The position numbers and the translations under genes are program-made. Under the pieces are notes generated by a model. The model worked only from the letters and a program-made list of their open reading frames with translations, did no database searches and had not been told where the DNA came from. From contig QEOQ01000508.1 of assembly GCA_010279815.1 (NCBI GenBank), positions 1,573,129 to 1,637,128 of the forward strand: a stretch of 64,000 bases of DNA, read 5' to 3'. The stretch is from Brachionus plicatilis. Lineage: Eukaryota; Rotifera; Eurotatoria; Ploima; Brachionidae. Positions 35,239 through 46,914 of this stretch are shown one piece after another; position 1 is the first letter of the stretch, and every line of letters starts with the position of its first letter.

Positions 35239-35767
35239 TTAATGATCATCTGATTTTAGGAATTCTTCGTATTGACTTTGGTCCATCAGCTTTTCGATTT
35301 CAGCTGGGTTTGCTAATTCTACTTTTGCCAACCAGCCCTCATCTAGTGGCGATGAGTTAATAGTAGATGGATTATCGCTTAGGGATGAATTTACTTCAAC
35401 AACTTTACCACTAACTGGTATGTAACATTCACTGACAGCTTTTACACTTTCCAATGTAGCAAATTGGTCTAGAAAAAATTACCAATTTTTTTTTAATATA
35501 ATTTGTTGAATTTTTACTTGATTGTTCAAACTCAGCCCCAACTTCTGGAAGTTCTAGATAAACAACTTCTCCGAGTTTGTCTTGAGCATAATCGGTGATT
35601 CCAATGGTTCCAACATTTCCCTCAACTTTTACCCATTCGTGCTGATTTGTAAATTTTAATTGGGCAAGTCTTAGAGAAATGGAAAATTGTTTGTTCTGTA
35701 CGAGGTTGGATTTGGCTAGTTGTGTGCCTAAAGTCAACAATCTTGTCGATCGGAGAAGTAGAGACAT
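35239..35767 (-). CDS. GCSH: Glycine cleavage system H protein, mitochondrial
   Basis: The two exons are 35767-35518 and 35468-35239, encoding 159 aa. Residues about 1-34 ([20 protein letters not shown]...) form an Arg/Ser/Leu-rich, acid-free targeting peptide. The lipoyl domain follows with [32 protein letters not shown] and LESVKAVSE, where K93 is the lipoylated lysine. [19 protein letters not shown] matches the family C-terminal half. The H protein shuttles the aminomethyl group between the P, T and L proteins in the mitochondrial matrix. Its stop lies 149 bp upstream of the PTCD3 ATG on the same strand. AATAAA-like signals fall in that spacer. Confidence 0.97.
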
Positions 35768-37586
35768 TTTGGGTCTAAAAAGTATAAATTTTCAAAGAAA
35801 AATTCAAACAACTCATAAGAGTCTCTGTATCTTAAATATTATCAATATAAGCAAAATTATGGCGAGGTATTGCAAGGTATGAAATTTTTAATTTGAAAAA
35901 TTTAAGCATTTTATAAAAATTTAGCTTGAAAACAAAACATAAAAAATTTGTAAAACCTTCTATGCAAATTAAAAAATTGATGATAAGCATTTTTTCTTGA
36001 CTTTTTTTCATAATTAAGTTGTTTTTTTGGCTAACTGAAATTTTGGCAATGGTTCATGGCTAATTCGGACAAATTTTAATTTAAAATTGCCAAATAGATG
36101 ATATGCCAGAATGGTTTTCTACACTATTCAAAATTTTGATCATAGTTTCGGTTAAGAAAAGTCAATTTAAAGAAATTTTAACATCTGTTGAAGATATCAT
36201 GCACCCCTGGGTAATGTAAAATGAAAATTGTTTATGCTAAAAATTTTGAGACAAAAAATGATTTTTTAGCAATAAAATAAAGCGTCGATTGAGAAAGATT
36301 GCCGATTCTAGCTTACATAAGTTGAATTTTTCTAATTCAAAATTGAACTTTGCTGACTTGGCCATTACTTTTTTTCTTGATTAAAAATTTTTTCAAAATC
36401 TAAATTTAGCAAGCTAAATTTCAAATTTTTAACCATACTTTTAATTTTATTTTAACGCACAATATAATAAAAAACGAATCTTAGTAGGTGTGTATTTCAC
36501 CTTTTTTAAACAATCTTTTAACTTCAAGTTAAATAATGATTGCCTTTAAACATAATTAAAATAAATGAATAATTAAGTAATTACCTTGTAATTTTCTCTT
36601 CATTGATTTCAATCCTAAAGCTTAAAGGCAATATAACGTTAAATTTTTAATAGTTAAGAGTATTTTTGCAAAGAACATGTCTACCGTAGCCATAGAATAT
36701 TAAAAAGCGTCAATTTTAAATATAAAAAAAATATTAAACTTAGTTTCATACCTTCATGTACGCTTACGGATGAAAATTCGTTTGAATAACATTATAAATA
36801 CATTTATTGACAAAAACTTAAATTATTTTCTAAAAGAAAAAATTGAAAATTGATTAGGTTTTTTAAAATTTTTTATTTTTATAGATTTTTTTAATAGAAT
36901 CTAATGTTAACTAACATTAATTTAAAAAAAAAATTAATTTTTCTCTTCAAATTATTTTAAGTTAATAGAAATAGAATAAAAAATTTAGCATAAGTTCGTG
37001 GGCCTACTTATGACATTAGGCTGAATGGATTGAAAATTTAGAATAAATTATTGCAAATTTTATTTGAAAAAAAGTAAAAATTTAAAATATAAGTCGTGTT
37101 TTGTTGAGAAAACTTTTTTTTTTAATATAAAAATAATTACATAAAAGATAAAGCACTCAAGTTGATCCAACAAACAGTACTCCAAATACCCATGTTCGAT
37201 TGAAACACATTTTGGACCCAACAAATTATCTCATTGTAGCAACTCTCAAATTAACATTTTATCATTTTAAAGACAGAGCAAAAAAAAAATTTCACAACAA
37301 ATAATCAAAAGTTAAAATTTTAAAATTTGAGAAGAATAAAGTTTAATAATAAATATAAATGTAAGACTCATGAAATTGCTTGATTTATTACGAGCAAAAA
37401 AAAAAAGAAAAAAGGAAAAAAAAGTTATAGATAGCTTTATCAATTAATTTTTTTAGTTTATTTAAAAAAGCCAAATAAAAAATGATCACAAAAGATTTAG
37501 AAAAAAAATAAAGAATTATTTTTTAAATAAAGTAAAGAGAGCATTAGGCGAGTTTATGGAGTGTTTTAATGTTTATCTCGAATTAT
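35768..37586. other. Intergenic; no gene seen
   Basis: AT-rich sequence between the GCSH start and the PPP2R5 stop. No exon was recognised. Confidence 0.45.
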
Positions 37587-40500
37587 TCAAGTCTTTGGTG
37601 CTGTGTGGTCAAAAGTTGAAGTGATTGCTCGTTTTTGAAATTTGTCAATAGCTGCTGTTGTTGTTAAATCTTGCGGTAATTCAGATTTCCGTCGAAATAT
37701 TTGAGATTTTCCTTTTCCGATTAATTTACTTGCCTAAAAATACAAATTTTAAATTAGACATTTTTTTTTGCTTTGTATTCATATTTATATTGAATTTAAG
37801 CAAGCGCAACAATTATAAATTCAGAGTTCCGAAACTTAAAACCAAATAACTTAATCATTGATTTCTTATAAATAGTTTAAACACTAATTTCGAAACTCTG
37901 ATAGAAAAAAAAAATTCGATTTGCAAAAAAAATATTTTTTTATAATTGATATTTTAAAAACTAATAAAAAGTGCACTTAGTGTGGTGATAATTTAAAGAT
38001 TAGAATTAAGTAAACCAATTTTATTTCTCTAAAGCATTAATTGGATTTTTTAGAATTGTTTTTTGTTTTAAGAATTTAAAAAAAACAACAAGAGAATAAC
38101 AAAAAAATCTGAAAATTCAAAAATTCTAAAAACTTGAAAAAGCAAAAATTCGAATAAAATTTATGGGAAAAAATAGAATTTTTTTAACTCAGAAGTAACG
38201 CTTTCAAAATTCTGAAAAAAAATAAATACAAAATACTGTAATTTTTCCAAAAGCTACCGAAGAGTTTGTGAGTACAAATTTTGTGTAATATCGCTAAATT
38301 TGGCAACGAAACCGAAATTTATTATCACTTGTAACAAATATTTGGAATTTTTTTATTGATCTTTATTTTTCATTCTTCATTGAAACTCACAAAGTTATCA
38401 ATTAAACCAGAATTAATTTTTAAGTTTTTTTTTAAAACTAACCTGTCTTTAAATTTTTTTCTAGTTTTTAGATTTTTTTAATGCAATATAAAATATCCAA
38501 TTAATAAAGTTGACCAAAAATAATTAATTTGAAATTGATCTAAATTTTTTAGTTGTATTGAAGATAGACTAAAACAGGTAAAAAGTCATTTTTTGGTGAT
38601 GCTATTCTAAAAAAAGATGCAAATTTTAAATATTGGTAAAAAAATATTCAAGAGTTTAGAATAGAATTAGGGTTCATGGTTAACAAATGGACTCAAATTT
38701 TCTACACACGGGCAATGAAACACAAAAATTATTCATTAAAATCAAGGATTTTGAACACCTATTTTATCTTGATATTATAATTCATTATTCCTGCTAGTAA
38801 AAAACATGAAAATTTTTCTAATTATCAGATATCAATCAAACTGAGTCCAGTTTTTCATGATAATGACGTAAAAAAACTTAAGTTTGCTAGCAGAAATGAA
38901 TTAGAATATTTAAAGTAAAATTTATGTCATTGATTTAATTGTGGACAATAAACAAACTAAAAATTCGTAATAATTTTTTTTTTTAAATATTTACTTTTAA
39001 TATCTTTGAAAAGTTGTCAATATTTACGAAACTGGATTATTTTTCCTTTGAAAATTGAAAAAAAAATTAAGGCGACTGTTAGTTTAAAAATTAAATGGTT
39101 TTATTTAGAACTTGGTTAATGTTAATTAATAGATTTTATAAAATCAAAAAGGAAGGCTGAAACTCTAGTTCCATTCAAGCAAAACAAATTCAAATTCCAT
39201 GCATAAGGAAATAATAAAAGGTATTTTTCAAATATTTAATGATTATCTTTTCTATTTAAAATAAATTTTTGATTAATTAATAGAAAAGTATGTTTAAAAA
39301 AATTAATAATTAGTCTATTTTAATTAAACAATTTTTGATAAATATATTTGATGATTATCGATTGTGCACATAAGTTAATAGATCCAATTAATTAAAATGT
39401 AATTTTCATCTCAAATTCTTGATTAAGTTTTCTAGGGCCCATTCTAAAATTTATGTAATTTTGCGTCAAAAAATGTACTGCTGTAAGTGCAAAAAAATTA
39501 AGGTTTTAAGATATTATCTCAAATAAAACAAAACTTCAATTATTTTTTTCCTAAAAATAATATTCGATTATGACAATTGAAATGGTGATTTATTTTTTGT
39601 GACTAGATAAAGAACAAGGATCAATTAAAACATGTCAAAAATTTTTTTAAATAAACTTCCATTAAACTATTGAATGAAGTTTCCAGTTATCTAATAAAAA
39701 TTTTTCAAAGAAAACAATTTATCAGTAAGGAAACATTAACGATAGAAAACCCATTTTTATTTGAAAACTGTAAAACCCGAAAATCTGAACATCTTCTTTT
39801 AAATAAAAAACAATTTTTTTTAGTTATATTTTTTAACTGTTCTATGTCGTTGATAGTTCACCTTCTATTTAACTCATAATAAATAAAAAAAAAATGTACC
39901 TTTACTTCTGAGGTCTATGAGTTAATTTTTTATTCTAATTTTGTTTCAATAAAATTATAATCTAAAGAATTGATAATTCCCTTTTTGGAAACAAAAATTA
40001 GGAAAAATAAAGAAAATTAACCAGAGCGCTTTATTAATTGTCAAAAGCGAAAGAAATGTGAAAATTTAGTAAAAAAATTACAGTAAAAAAAAAATAAATT
40101 TATAATTATTTTTCAAAAATGGTTCTATACAGAGTACAATATTGAACAAATTTGTACAACATTGTACTTTTTAAAGAACCATTTTCCCGCAATTAACGTA
40201 ATTAATCGAATTTATTGACATGTCTTTAAAAAAGAATAGTCTATTTTAGTAACATGCTATTCAAAATTGAGCACTGTTTTTGAAAAAAATAAAACTTCAT
40301 TATTAATGACATGCAATTAAATTTGAATAAATTTAAAAATTAGTTAAAAAAAGTTTAAGCTTTTATGAAATTTTTTTTAAATGAAAATTTAATTATGTTT
40401 TTAATCCGAATTTCATTAAAACCGGATGTATTTTTTAACGTAAGTTAAATTATTCTTTTTTAAGACATGTCGTTTAAATTGAACATTGCTCTTTTTGAGT

Positions 40501-43500
40501 CTATCTGATTCTGTTGGAGTTTAAAAAAAAAAAAAAAAAAGAAAAAGAACACAATGAATAATAATTATCAAAATTAAAAAATTAACATTTCAAAATATAG
40601 ATCCCTTATTATATAAATACTAAAGCGTAATTTTTCTTGATCCCTCAACCAAAAAACCTTAATAAACATTTACAAGTCACTAATTCGATCGATCTTGGAC
40701 TATTACCGTATTACCTCAAATAGAAGTAACCACAAATAGAAGAAAGTTGCTACTATTTGAGGCAAAAATTTTCTTTTATTTGAGTTGTTTTTCTCAAAAA
40801 ATGTGTCTCGATTAAAAGAAAATTCACCAGTCATTTGACATGTAAAACATGCATTTTTTTGTTTCTTTTAGAAGGAAAAAAATGGATAAATTTCTTTTAT
40901 TTGAGTCACTTTTTTGAAGTGAAAAATTTTGAAATAAAAGAAACCCTTTGATGACCGAACTTTCTTTTATTTGAGGAAATACGGTAATCATTTATACACT
41001 CAAGGCTATCAAAGACAAGAAGCAAAAATCTCAAGCAATTCAACAATCAGCAATTCGTGTTATTTACAAAAAAAAATGAGAAAGATGAGAAAATGAAAAA
41101 ATTACAAAAAATATCGGATCTTTGTACTATTCAAACAAGATTTCAAGACTTAAACAAATCATACCTCTACAATTGCATCATAAACAACAACCCTCTTTTA
41201 AACAATTTAATGGATGAATACATTTCCAGTGGTGAACATGCACCGAAAAAATCAATGAAACTTTATTATGCAGATTTTTTAACTCGGACCAAATAAGTTA
41301 ACTTCTGCTTTTTATTCTTATTGTTCATTAGACCTTTTGTTTATTTCGTTAGACTTTGACCAAAACGGTTCACACTGGTGCCAATTTAAATAAAATAAAA
41401 TTAATTCAAAAAGACTTTCTGACGATAATTTGTAAAAAGTATCAAAGTTTCTTCATTATAAAAAATTAGTTCTGAATCCAAGTCCTCTACTAATTCAATT
41501 ATTCGTAGAGAAGATTATGATGAAGTGAATCTAACAGACACCGATGTTGATGAACCAGGGACTTAAAAATTTAGAGATTCTTCAAGGAGGTATACATAGA
41601 AACATGGATAAAAATATAGATGACAAAATATATAGAGTTGCTAAAAAAAAATAATGTAGAATAATCAAAACATAGAAGAATCAAAATAATATAGAAAAAA
41701 TAAATAATTTAGGAAATGTGGAAAAAAATAAAAATTAATTTTTTTGAAGAATTGAAGAATTGATTAAAAACAATAAAAATATTAAGCTAAATTAGAAAAA
41801 AATCAAAAAATCAAATAAAAATTGTTTCGCAATACGAATCAAAAACAATTGAATTGCATATTAATGGTATTGCTTGTTTATTTCTAGATAATTAATTAAT
41901 TATATATAATTTAAGAGTAAGATTTATAGTTTAAAAATATTCTATTTTACATTTTATTTTTCAACATAATTGACATTTGAATATTTTTACAATTCTATAT
42001 TTTATTTTTCTTCATATTGATATTTATATATTAAATAAAATGCTATATTTTTTTTCTATGTTTTGATAGATCGCCATTCTTCAAAGCCAAAAGACTTGTA
42101 CAAAACTTATCAATCACTTTATGCTTGTACGAACAAAAGAAGGGTGCAAAAATTATTTTAACTCACACGGCCCTGGGAATTCTATCCTTTAAATTTACAA
42201 ATATTTTTTATTAAAAACTGACATGTAATTTTTTTAGTAAATTAGTATTTTGGTATGACTACTTTAATTTTTGTACTAAATTTCCACATTGGCAAAGCGA
42301 TTTGGTTCGGGTCTTGTAGCGTAGATCAAATTTTCGGTTTTGTGAAATTTAGTACAAAATGATAAAAAGAACAGAAAAAATGTAAAAAAAATTGAATAAC
42401 TTGGCAAATTGAAGTTTCAGATCAAATTTTAAGATCAAAACGATCACTTAAAATTTTAAAACCTAAATAATCTAATGATTTTAATAATTTCTAAGAAATA
42501 AATACTAAACGTTACTAGAAATGTTATGTCTAATACTGTTTCATTATCAAATTAACATCAAAATAATCGATCTCTAATTTATTTAACAAAAACAATCAAA
42601 AATTTAAATAATTCAGGTTAAGTTAATTCACAAATTCAAATTTATAACTTTTATATCCATTCATTCAAACTGAAATAATTTTTTATTTCTCTACTTTAAT
42701 AAATTTTAAATTTTAAAACAGTTAATTTTTTTGTCTTTAAAGTAAGTTTTCATTAAAATCAATTAAAATATTTAAACCTAATAGAGTTCAATAAATAGGG
42801 ACATTTTAAAATTTTAAATATGAAAATAAACTTGACATGACATGTCAAGTAATTGCTTTTGAAAAAATTTATTTTTTCTCTTTTATTAAAAAAAATATTA
42901 CAATTTATATTTTGATCTTTTGATCTTGATCTCAAACTTCAATTTGCCAATAACTTTTTTTCTAAAGGTTTAAACTTAATTCTGTAAATGCAATATAATG
43001 CAACATTCAAAGTTACATCAAATATCAAGGTCTGCTAAATTTGCAGAGTTTAGCAGAATTTAAATTTCAATAAAATCGAGCGTAGTGCATTTTTGCAGAA
43101 ATTAATTCTGCATTCACAGAATTAATTTTAAAATTTTAGAAAAAAAGTTATTTAATTTTTTTACAATTTTTTTCTTTTGTACTAAACTTCACAAAACCAA
43201 ATTTTCAAAAAAAAAAAAAAGACTTAACAAAAAAAATCCGAACAAAAAAAAGAGGTTGGTGGGGGAGGGGGATAGTCGCGGCGACAGAAAGGTGCAACAG
43301 TGCGCTTTTAAGACAAAGATTACCTGATAGATTAAACACATTTCTACTATTGGATTTTTTAAACTTGATTACACAATTAAAAGAAAAAAAAACATAAAAA
43401 AATTTACAGACAAACGCTCACCTCTTTGGCCTCGTTTTCAATGTCCTTTTTGGACACAGCGGTCAAATCGTCGACGTCGTCGGCGTCTATCTTGGCGCCA

Positions 43501-44823
43501 CTCGATAGCGAATGTGCGTGTGGGGCAGTGTGCGCAAAGTCCTTGTACTTGGGATTCTTTCTGGCCACATTTTCAATGCGGCTCCACAGCTCGTCCCGCT
43601 CTCGCACCTTTTCCTTCTCCTTCTGCCTCTCGGCCTTGTACTTTTGCGAGCACTCGTCGAACAACTTCTGGTTCATCTCCATGAACAGCTTGAGCGCATT
43701 GTAGATGAGGCCGTGAATGGTCTTGTTCCAATGGGACTTGGTGTTTTTGTACAAAGCGGGAAACATGATGGGCAAAATGACAGTGGCGTTCTCGCCGATC
43801 AGACTCATGATGTACTCGTTGTTCCAGTAGTAGAGGGCGCGCTCGGCCACCTGAAAGTGGGGCGAGGAGACGCAGCGGGCCAGCTGCTTGAACAGCGGCA
43901 CCATCACCTTCTGGAACTCGACGGGCTCGATCACGTCCAGTATCTCCTCGAGCTCGTTGAGGAACATGACCTCCTTGGGACTGTGCGTCTTGGGCCAGAA
44001 CTTGAGCAGGCCCTTGATCACCTGCTCGGTCAGACTCGGGTCCTTTTCCAAAAACTGGACGACACAGTAGGCAAGCTGCGGATGGTAGACGTTGAGCAGC
44101 TTGGCCTTGTGCAGCGGCAGCAGCACCCGCACCAAAAAGTGCTTGTGCTCTTCTTTGAGCGGCAGCGCGAACCCGTTTATGATGCTGCCGAGTATTTCGA
44201 GGAGCTCGGCGATGCCGTTGTGCCGCTCCGTCTCGTAGATGAACCGGTGGAACGTGTGGTTGATCTGCTTGCGGATGTAGGCGCGCAGGCCCAAAAATTT
44301 GCCGTAGATGCGGTGCAGTATGGTCTTGAGGAAGTCGCGTTCGCGCGGGTCCTCGCTGTCGAACAGCTCGAGCAGCTGCAGCAGGAACTTTTGGTCGATG
44401 TACTTTTTGGCCGTGTTGGGCTGAAAGTCGGCCGACTCGAGAAAACGGAGAAAAAAGTCGTAGATTATTTGGAGGTGAGGCCACGCGGCCTCCAAGTTCG
44501 GCTCGTCCTCCTCCGGGTCGAACTCGGTGCCCGTCGGATTCGAGCACGGCGGCAGCGTCCGGAACATGTTAGTGGCGAACATGCGCACAATCTCGTCGTA
44601 GACGGCCTCGGTGAGCACGCCCCGGCTCACCGTCACGTACTCGACCAGCTCGTTCAGCGTTTGCCGCTTCACCTCCTTCGACTTGAGGTCGCTGAGCGGC
44701 TCGCTGAAGTCGAACAGGGTCGCGCACTGCTGGATCTTGTCGACGAAGAGCCGCTCGCGCTCCCCCGCCGCCGCCTCCTTCAGGCCCGGCAGCTTGCTCA
44801 GCTCTTTGGCCGCCGCCAGGGGC
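37587..44823 (-). CDS. PPP2R5: PP2A regulatory subunit B56 (PPP2R5), 5' end in gap
   Basis: Two exons are solid: 44823-43422 (open into the gap) and 37733-37587 (stop TGA), 515 aa visible. The large exon spans nearly the whole B56 HEAT-repeat domain: [59 protein letters not shown] and [16 protein letters not shown]. Its donor AAAGAG|GTGAGC joins in phase 0 to [22 protein letters not shown]..., the RRKSELPQD tail of the delta/gamma group. Without this splice, an intron read-through would end SVCL. B56 subunits target the PP2A catalytic dimer to substrates in mitosis, Wnt and Akt signalling. The large exon is very GC-rich (55-75%) in an AT-rich setting, while the terminal exon is AT-rich. Intron 43421-37734 is 5.7 kb with TE relics. 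Confidence 0.96.
40640..41296 (+). pseudogene. LINE reverse-transcriptase C-terminal fragment, interrupted
   Basis: Left of the MITE the frame reads [14 protein letters not shown]. Right of it come SFIHSRLS, then in another frame [15 protein letters not shown], and in a third [20 protein letters not shown] and [12 protein letters not shown]. These are consecutive parts of the RT C-terminus seen at 27065-27604. At least two frameshifts and the insertion break it. Confidence 0.75.
40706..40984. mobile_element. MITE with TA target duplication
   Basis: The ends are CCGTATTACCTCAAATAGAA and, in reverse, CCGTATTTCCTCAAATAAAA, flanked by TA on both sides (40704-40705 and 40985-40986). Internal repeats of TTTATTTGAG occur in both orientations. 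There is no coding capacity at 279 bp. It is probably mariner/pogo-related and inserted into the LINE fragment. Confidence 0.8.
41470..41566 (+). other. Orphan coding-like stretch (possible terminal exon)
   Basis: After a possible acceptor AAATTAG, the frame reads [20 protein letters not shown], then [11 protein letters not shown], and a stop. The acidic, Ser-rich composition is unlike random AT-rich DNA. No partner exon was found. It may be a transposon relic or part of a gene nested in the PPP2R5 intron. Confidence 0.25.
42325..43200. repeat. Inverted-ended repeat related to the 5.5 kb and 11.5 kb copies
   Basis: The left end GGTTTTGTGAAATTTAGTAC and the right end, read in reverse, GGTTTTGTGAAGTTTAGTAC are near-identical. 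Internal GCAGAA motifs (43035-43115) match the dispersed repeat at 5515. It contains a perfect 19-bp palindrome, CTTGACATGACATGTCAAG, at 42831-42849. Confidence 0.55.
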
Positions 44824-45522
44824 NNNNNNNNNNNNNNNNNNNNNNNNNNNNNNNNNNNNNNNNNNNNNNNNNNNNNNNNNNNNNNNNNNNNNNNNNNNNN
44901 NNNNNNNNNNNNNNNNNNNNNNNNNNNNNNNNNNNNNNNNNNNNNNNNNNNNNNNNNNNNNNNNNNNNNNNNNNNNNNNNNNNNNNNNNNNNNNNNNNNN
45001 NNNNNNNNNNNNNNNNNNNNNNNNNNNNNNNNNNNNNNNNNNNNNNNNNNNNNNNNNNNNNNNNNNNNNNNNNNNNNNNNNNNNNNNNNNNNNNNNNNNN
45101 NNNNNNNNNNNNNNNNNNNNNNNNNNNNNNNNNNNNNNNNNNNNNNNNNNNNNNNNNNNNNNNNNNNNNNNNNNNNNNNNNNNNNNNNNNNNNNNNNNNN
45201 NNNNNNNNNNNNNNNNNNNNNNNNNNNNNNNNNNNNNNNNNNNNNNNNNNNNNNNNNNNNNNNNNNNNNNNNNNNNNNNNNNNNNNNNNNNNNNNNNNNN
45301 NNNNNNNNNNNNNNNNNNNNNNNNNNNNNNNNNNNNNNNNNNNNNNNNNNNNNNNNNNNNNNNNNNNNNNNNNNNNNNNNNNNNNNNNNNNNNNNNNNNN
45401 NNNNNNNNNNNNNNNNNNNNNNNNNNNNNNNNNNNNNNNNNNNNNNNNNNNNNNNNNNNNNNNNNNNNNNNNNNNNNNNNNNNNNNNNNNNNNNNNNNNN
45501 NNNNNNNNNNNNNNNNNNNNNN
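44824..45522. other. Assembly gap (699 N)
   Basis: The gap starts inside the PPP2R5 coding exon, just where GC content peaks. It must contain more of that exon and possibly its acceptor. Confidence 1.
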
Positions 45523-46385
45523 AGCTTAATTTAAATACAGTTTTATTGATTTTTAAAAATGGCTTTTTGTTAGCAAGACGAAATAAGAAAGTGTAACAAA
45601 TTGTTGGCGGAGCTGTAAGCTTAGGCTGACTCTACTCCCTGGTCATATTGGACCTTTCATACTAGTTATAATTTGTAACTAGTCTTGTTGCTAGAATTAG
45701 ATTTAAACTAAACTCGTAGTTACTAGGCTTTATTTATAACTAATAATTGGTTAGAACTTGGAACGAATTTAGAAAATAGAATGATATTCAAAGGATATAT
45801 AGGAGAGAATACTTTGATTTGAAAGAGCAAGTTTATATTTTTAGCTCAAGATTTGATCTAAAACTAGTCTATTCTTTCCAATGCCAAAGTCTAAGTCCAG
45901 TCCTAAGTTAACTTTTTTGATTGAAAACATTATTATTCCTCTAATGCACAATTGAATACTTTGGGATGGTCGACCGGTTTGGTTTGGACCGGTGGTTTAA
46001 TAAAATATATTTATTTTTCAGAAATTTTGATTTATTATTTTGATATTTTCTGTAAAGTATTATTTTTATTAATCAGTTTAAACTTTTTATTAAATCTAAA
46101 GATTTAATATTGATTCTGTAAAATAATTTAATAAGGGGTCATATTTATTACTAAAAATGGACTCATTACTCATTAGCAACATTTAGTAATTTGGTCTCAT
46201 AATTTAAATAAAATGAAATACTATCTATTTTTTCTATAAAAATGATTACTATACATGTCCTCAACTCATTGTCTGTCTCAATTATTACTTTAAATAACTT
46301 ATTAATTACTGATATAATATGCATAAATTAATTAAAGTGAATCAGATATTAAATTAAAATAAAAAAGTTCTTTTTTTAAAATATT
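45523..46385. other. Noncoding; probable PPP2R5 intron
   Basis: AT-rich sequence with no exon seen. TAACTAGT-type motifs repeat loosely at 45650-45730. Confidence 0.4.
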
Positions 46386-46558
46386 GAACTTCCATTTGAG
46401 CTTTTCCAAGATATTTTAAGGAGTTCTAGGAAATTTATAAAAGGAGGTGATCTCAACGCGAAGACTAAAAGTTTAGGTTGTCTGAGGGAAAATGAGAATG
46501 GTCTTATCTTAGAAAAAATTCTTAGCAAGCTCAGCATCTCGGCAATTAATGATAAGAA
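46386..46558 (+). pseudogene. LINE endonuclease fragment
   Basis: The frame reads FELFQDILRSSRKFIKGGDL, then NAKTKSLGCLRENENGLILE, then KLSISAINDKN. The GGD-NAK...N-NG...ND pattern is that of the APE-type endonuclease of Jockey/RTE retrotransposons. It is cut off on the right by the MITE at 46559. Confidence 0.75.
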
Positions 46559-46914
46559 CAGAGTTGTATAAAAGTCACAAGTCATGACTTTGACCTGTTA
46601 TAAAAATTAAAAAAAAAACAAATCAGAATTTTTACTTATTTTAAGAATAGAATTAAAATATATAAAAAAATTATAAGTATTGAATTTTTTATCCAGGAAA
46701 AATTAAATTATTAGTTTAAATTTTTTTTCAATGCAAAAATTGAAACATGATTTTTTAAACAACTCACAATGTCGTTTTTTTTAAAGTAATTTAAAGAATA
46801 TAAAACGAAAAAATATGTTTGCTTGAAAAAAATTTTAGAAATAAATTTAACACAAACTTTGAAATTAGTCAATGTCTTGACATGCACTTGACTTGTGACT
46901 TTTATTCAAGTCTG
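46559..46914. mobile_element. hAT-like MITE (CAGACTTG family)
   Basis: The ends are CAGAGTTGTATAAAAGTCAC and, in reverse, CAGACTTGAATAAAAGTCAC, both followed by AAGTC. The flanking octamers GATAAGAA and TAAATTAG do not match, so the target duplication has decayed or a deletion removed one side. It adjoins the LINE endonuclease fragment. Confidence 0.7.

Larger units (their letters stand above)
37734..43421. other. Large PPP2R5 intron with transposon relics
   Basis: It holds a LINE fragment (40640-41296) split by a MITE, a short hairpin at 40119-40183, an orphan coding-like stretch at 41470-41566, an imperfect inverted repeat of ATAGAA/TTCTAT-rich sequence at about 41590-42080, an inverted-ended repeat at 42325-43200 and a GC-rich spot with G-runs at about 43255-43310. 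The remainder is AT-rich with nothing recognised. Confidence 0.6.

Noticed and set aside
43404..43421. PPP2R5 ending at SVCL
   Set aside because: The AAAGAG|GTGAGC donor and an in-phase exon with the family tail RRKSELPQD make read-through the less likely form.
43573..44547. 324-codon minus-strand frame rich in Arg/Ala/Pro
   Set aside because: This is an out-of-frame shadow of the B56 exon. The B56 frame matches the family across its whole length.
43512..45596. 694-codon plus-strand open frame
   Set aside because: It is antisense to the PPP2R5 exon and spans 699 N. It is open only because the exon is GC-rich and the gap has no stops.
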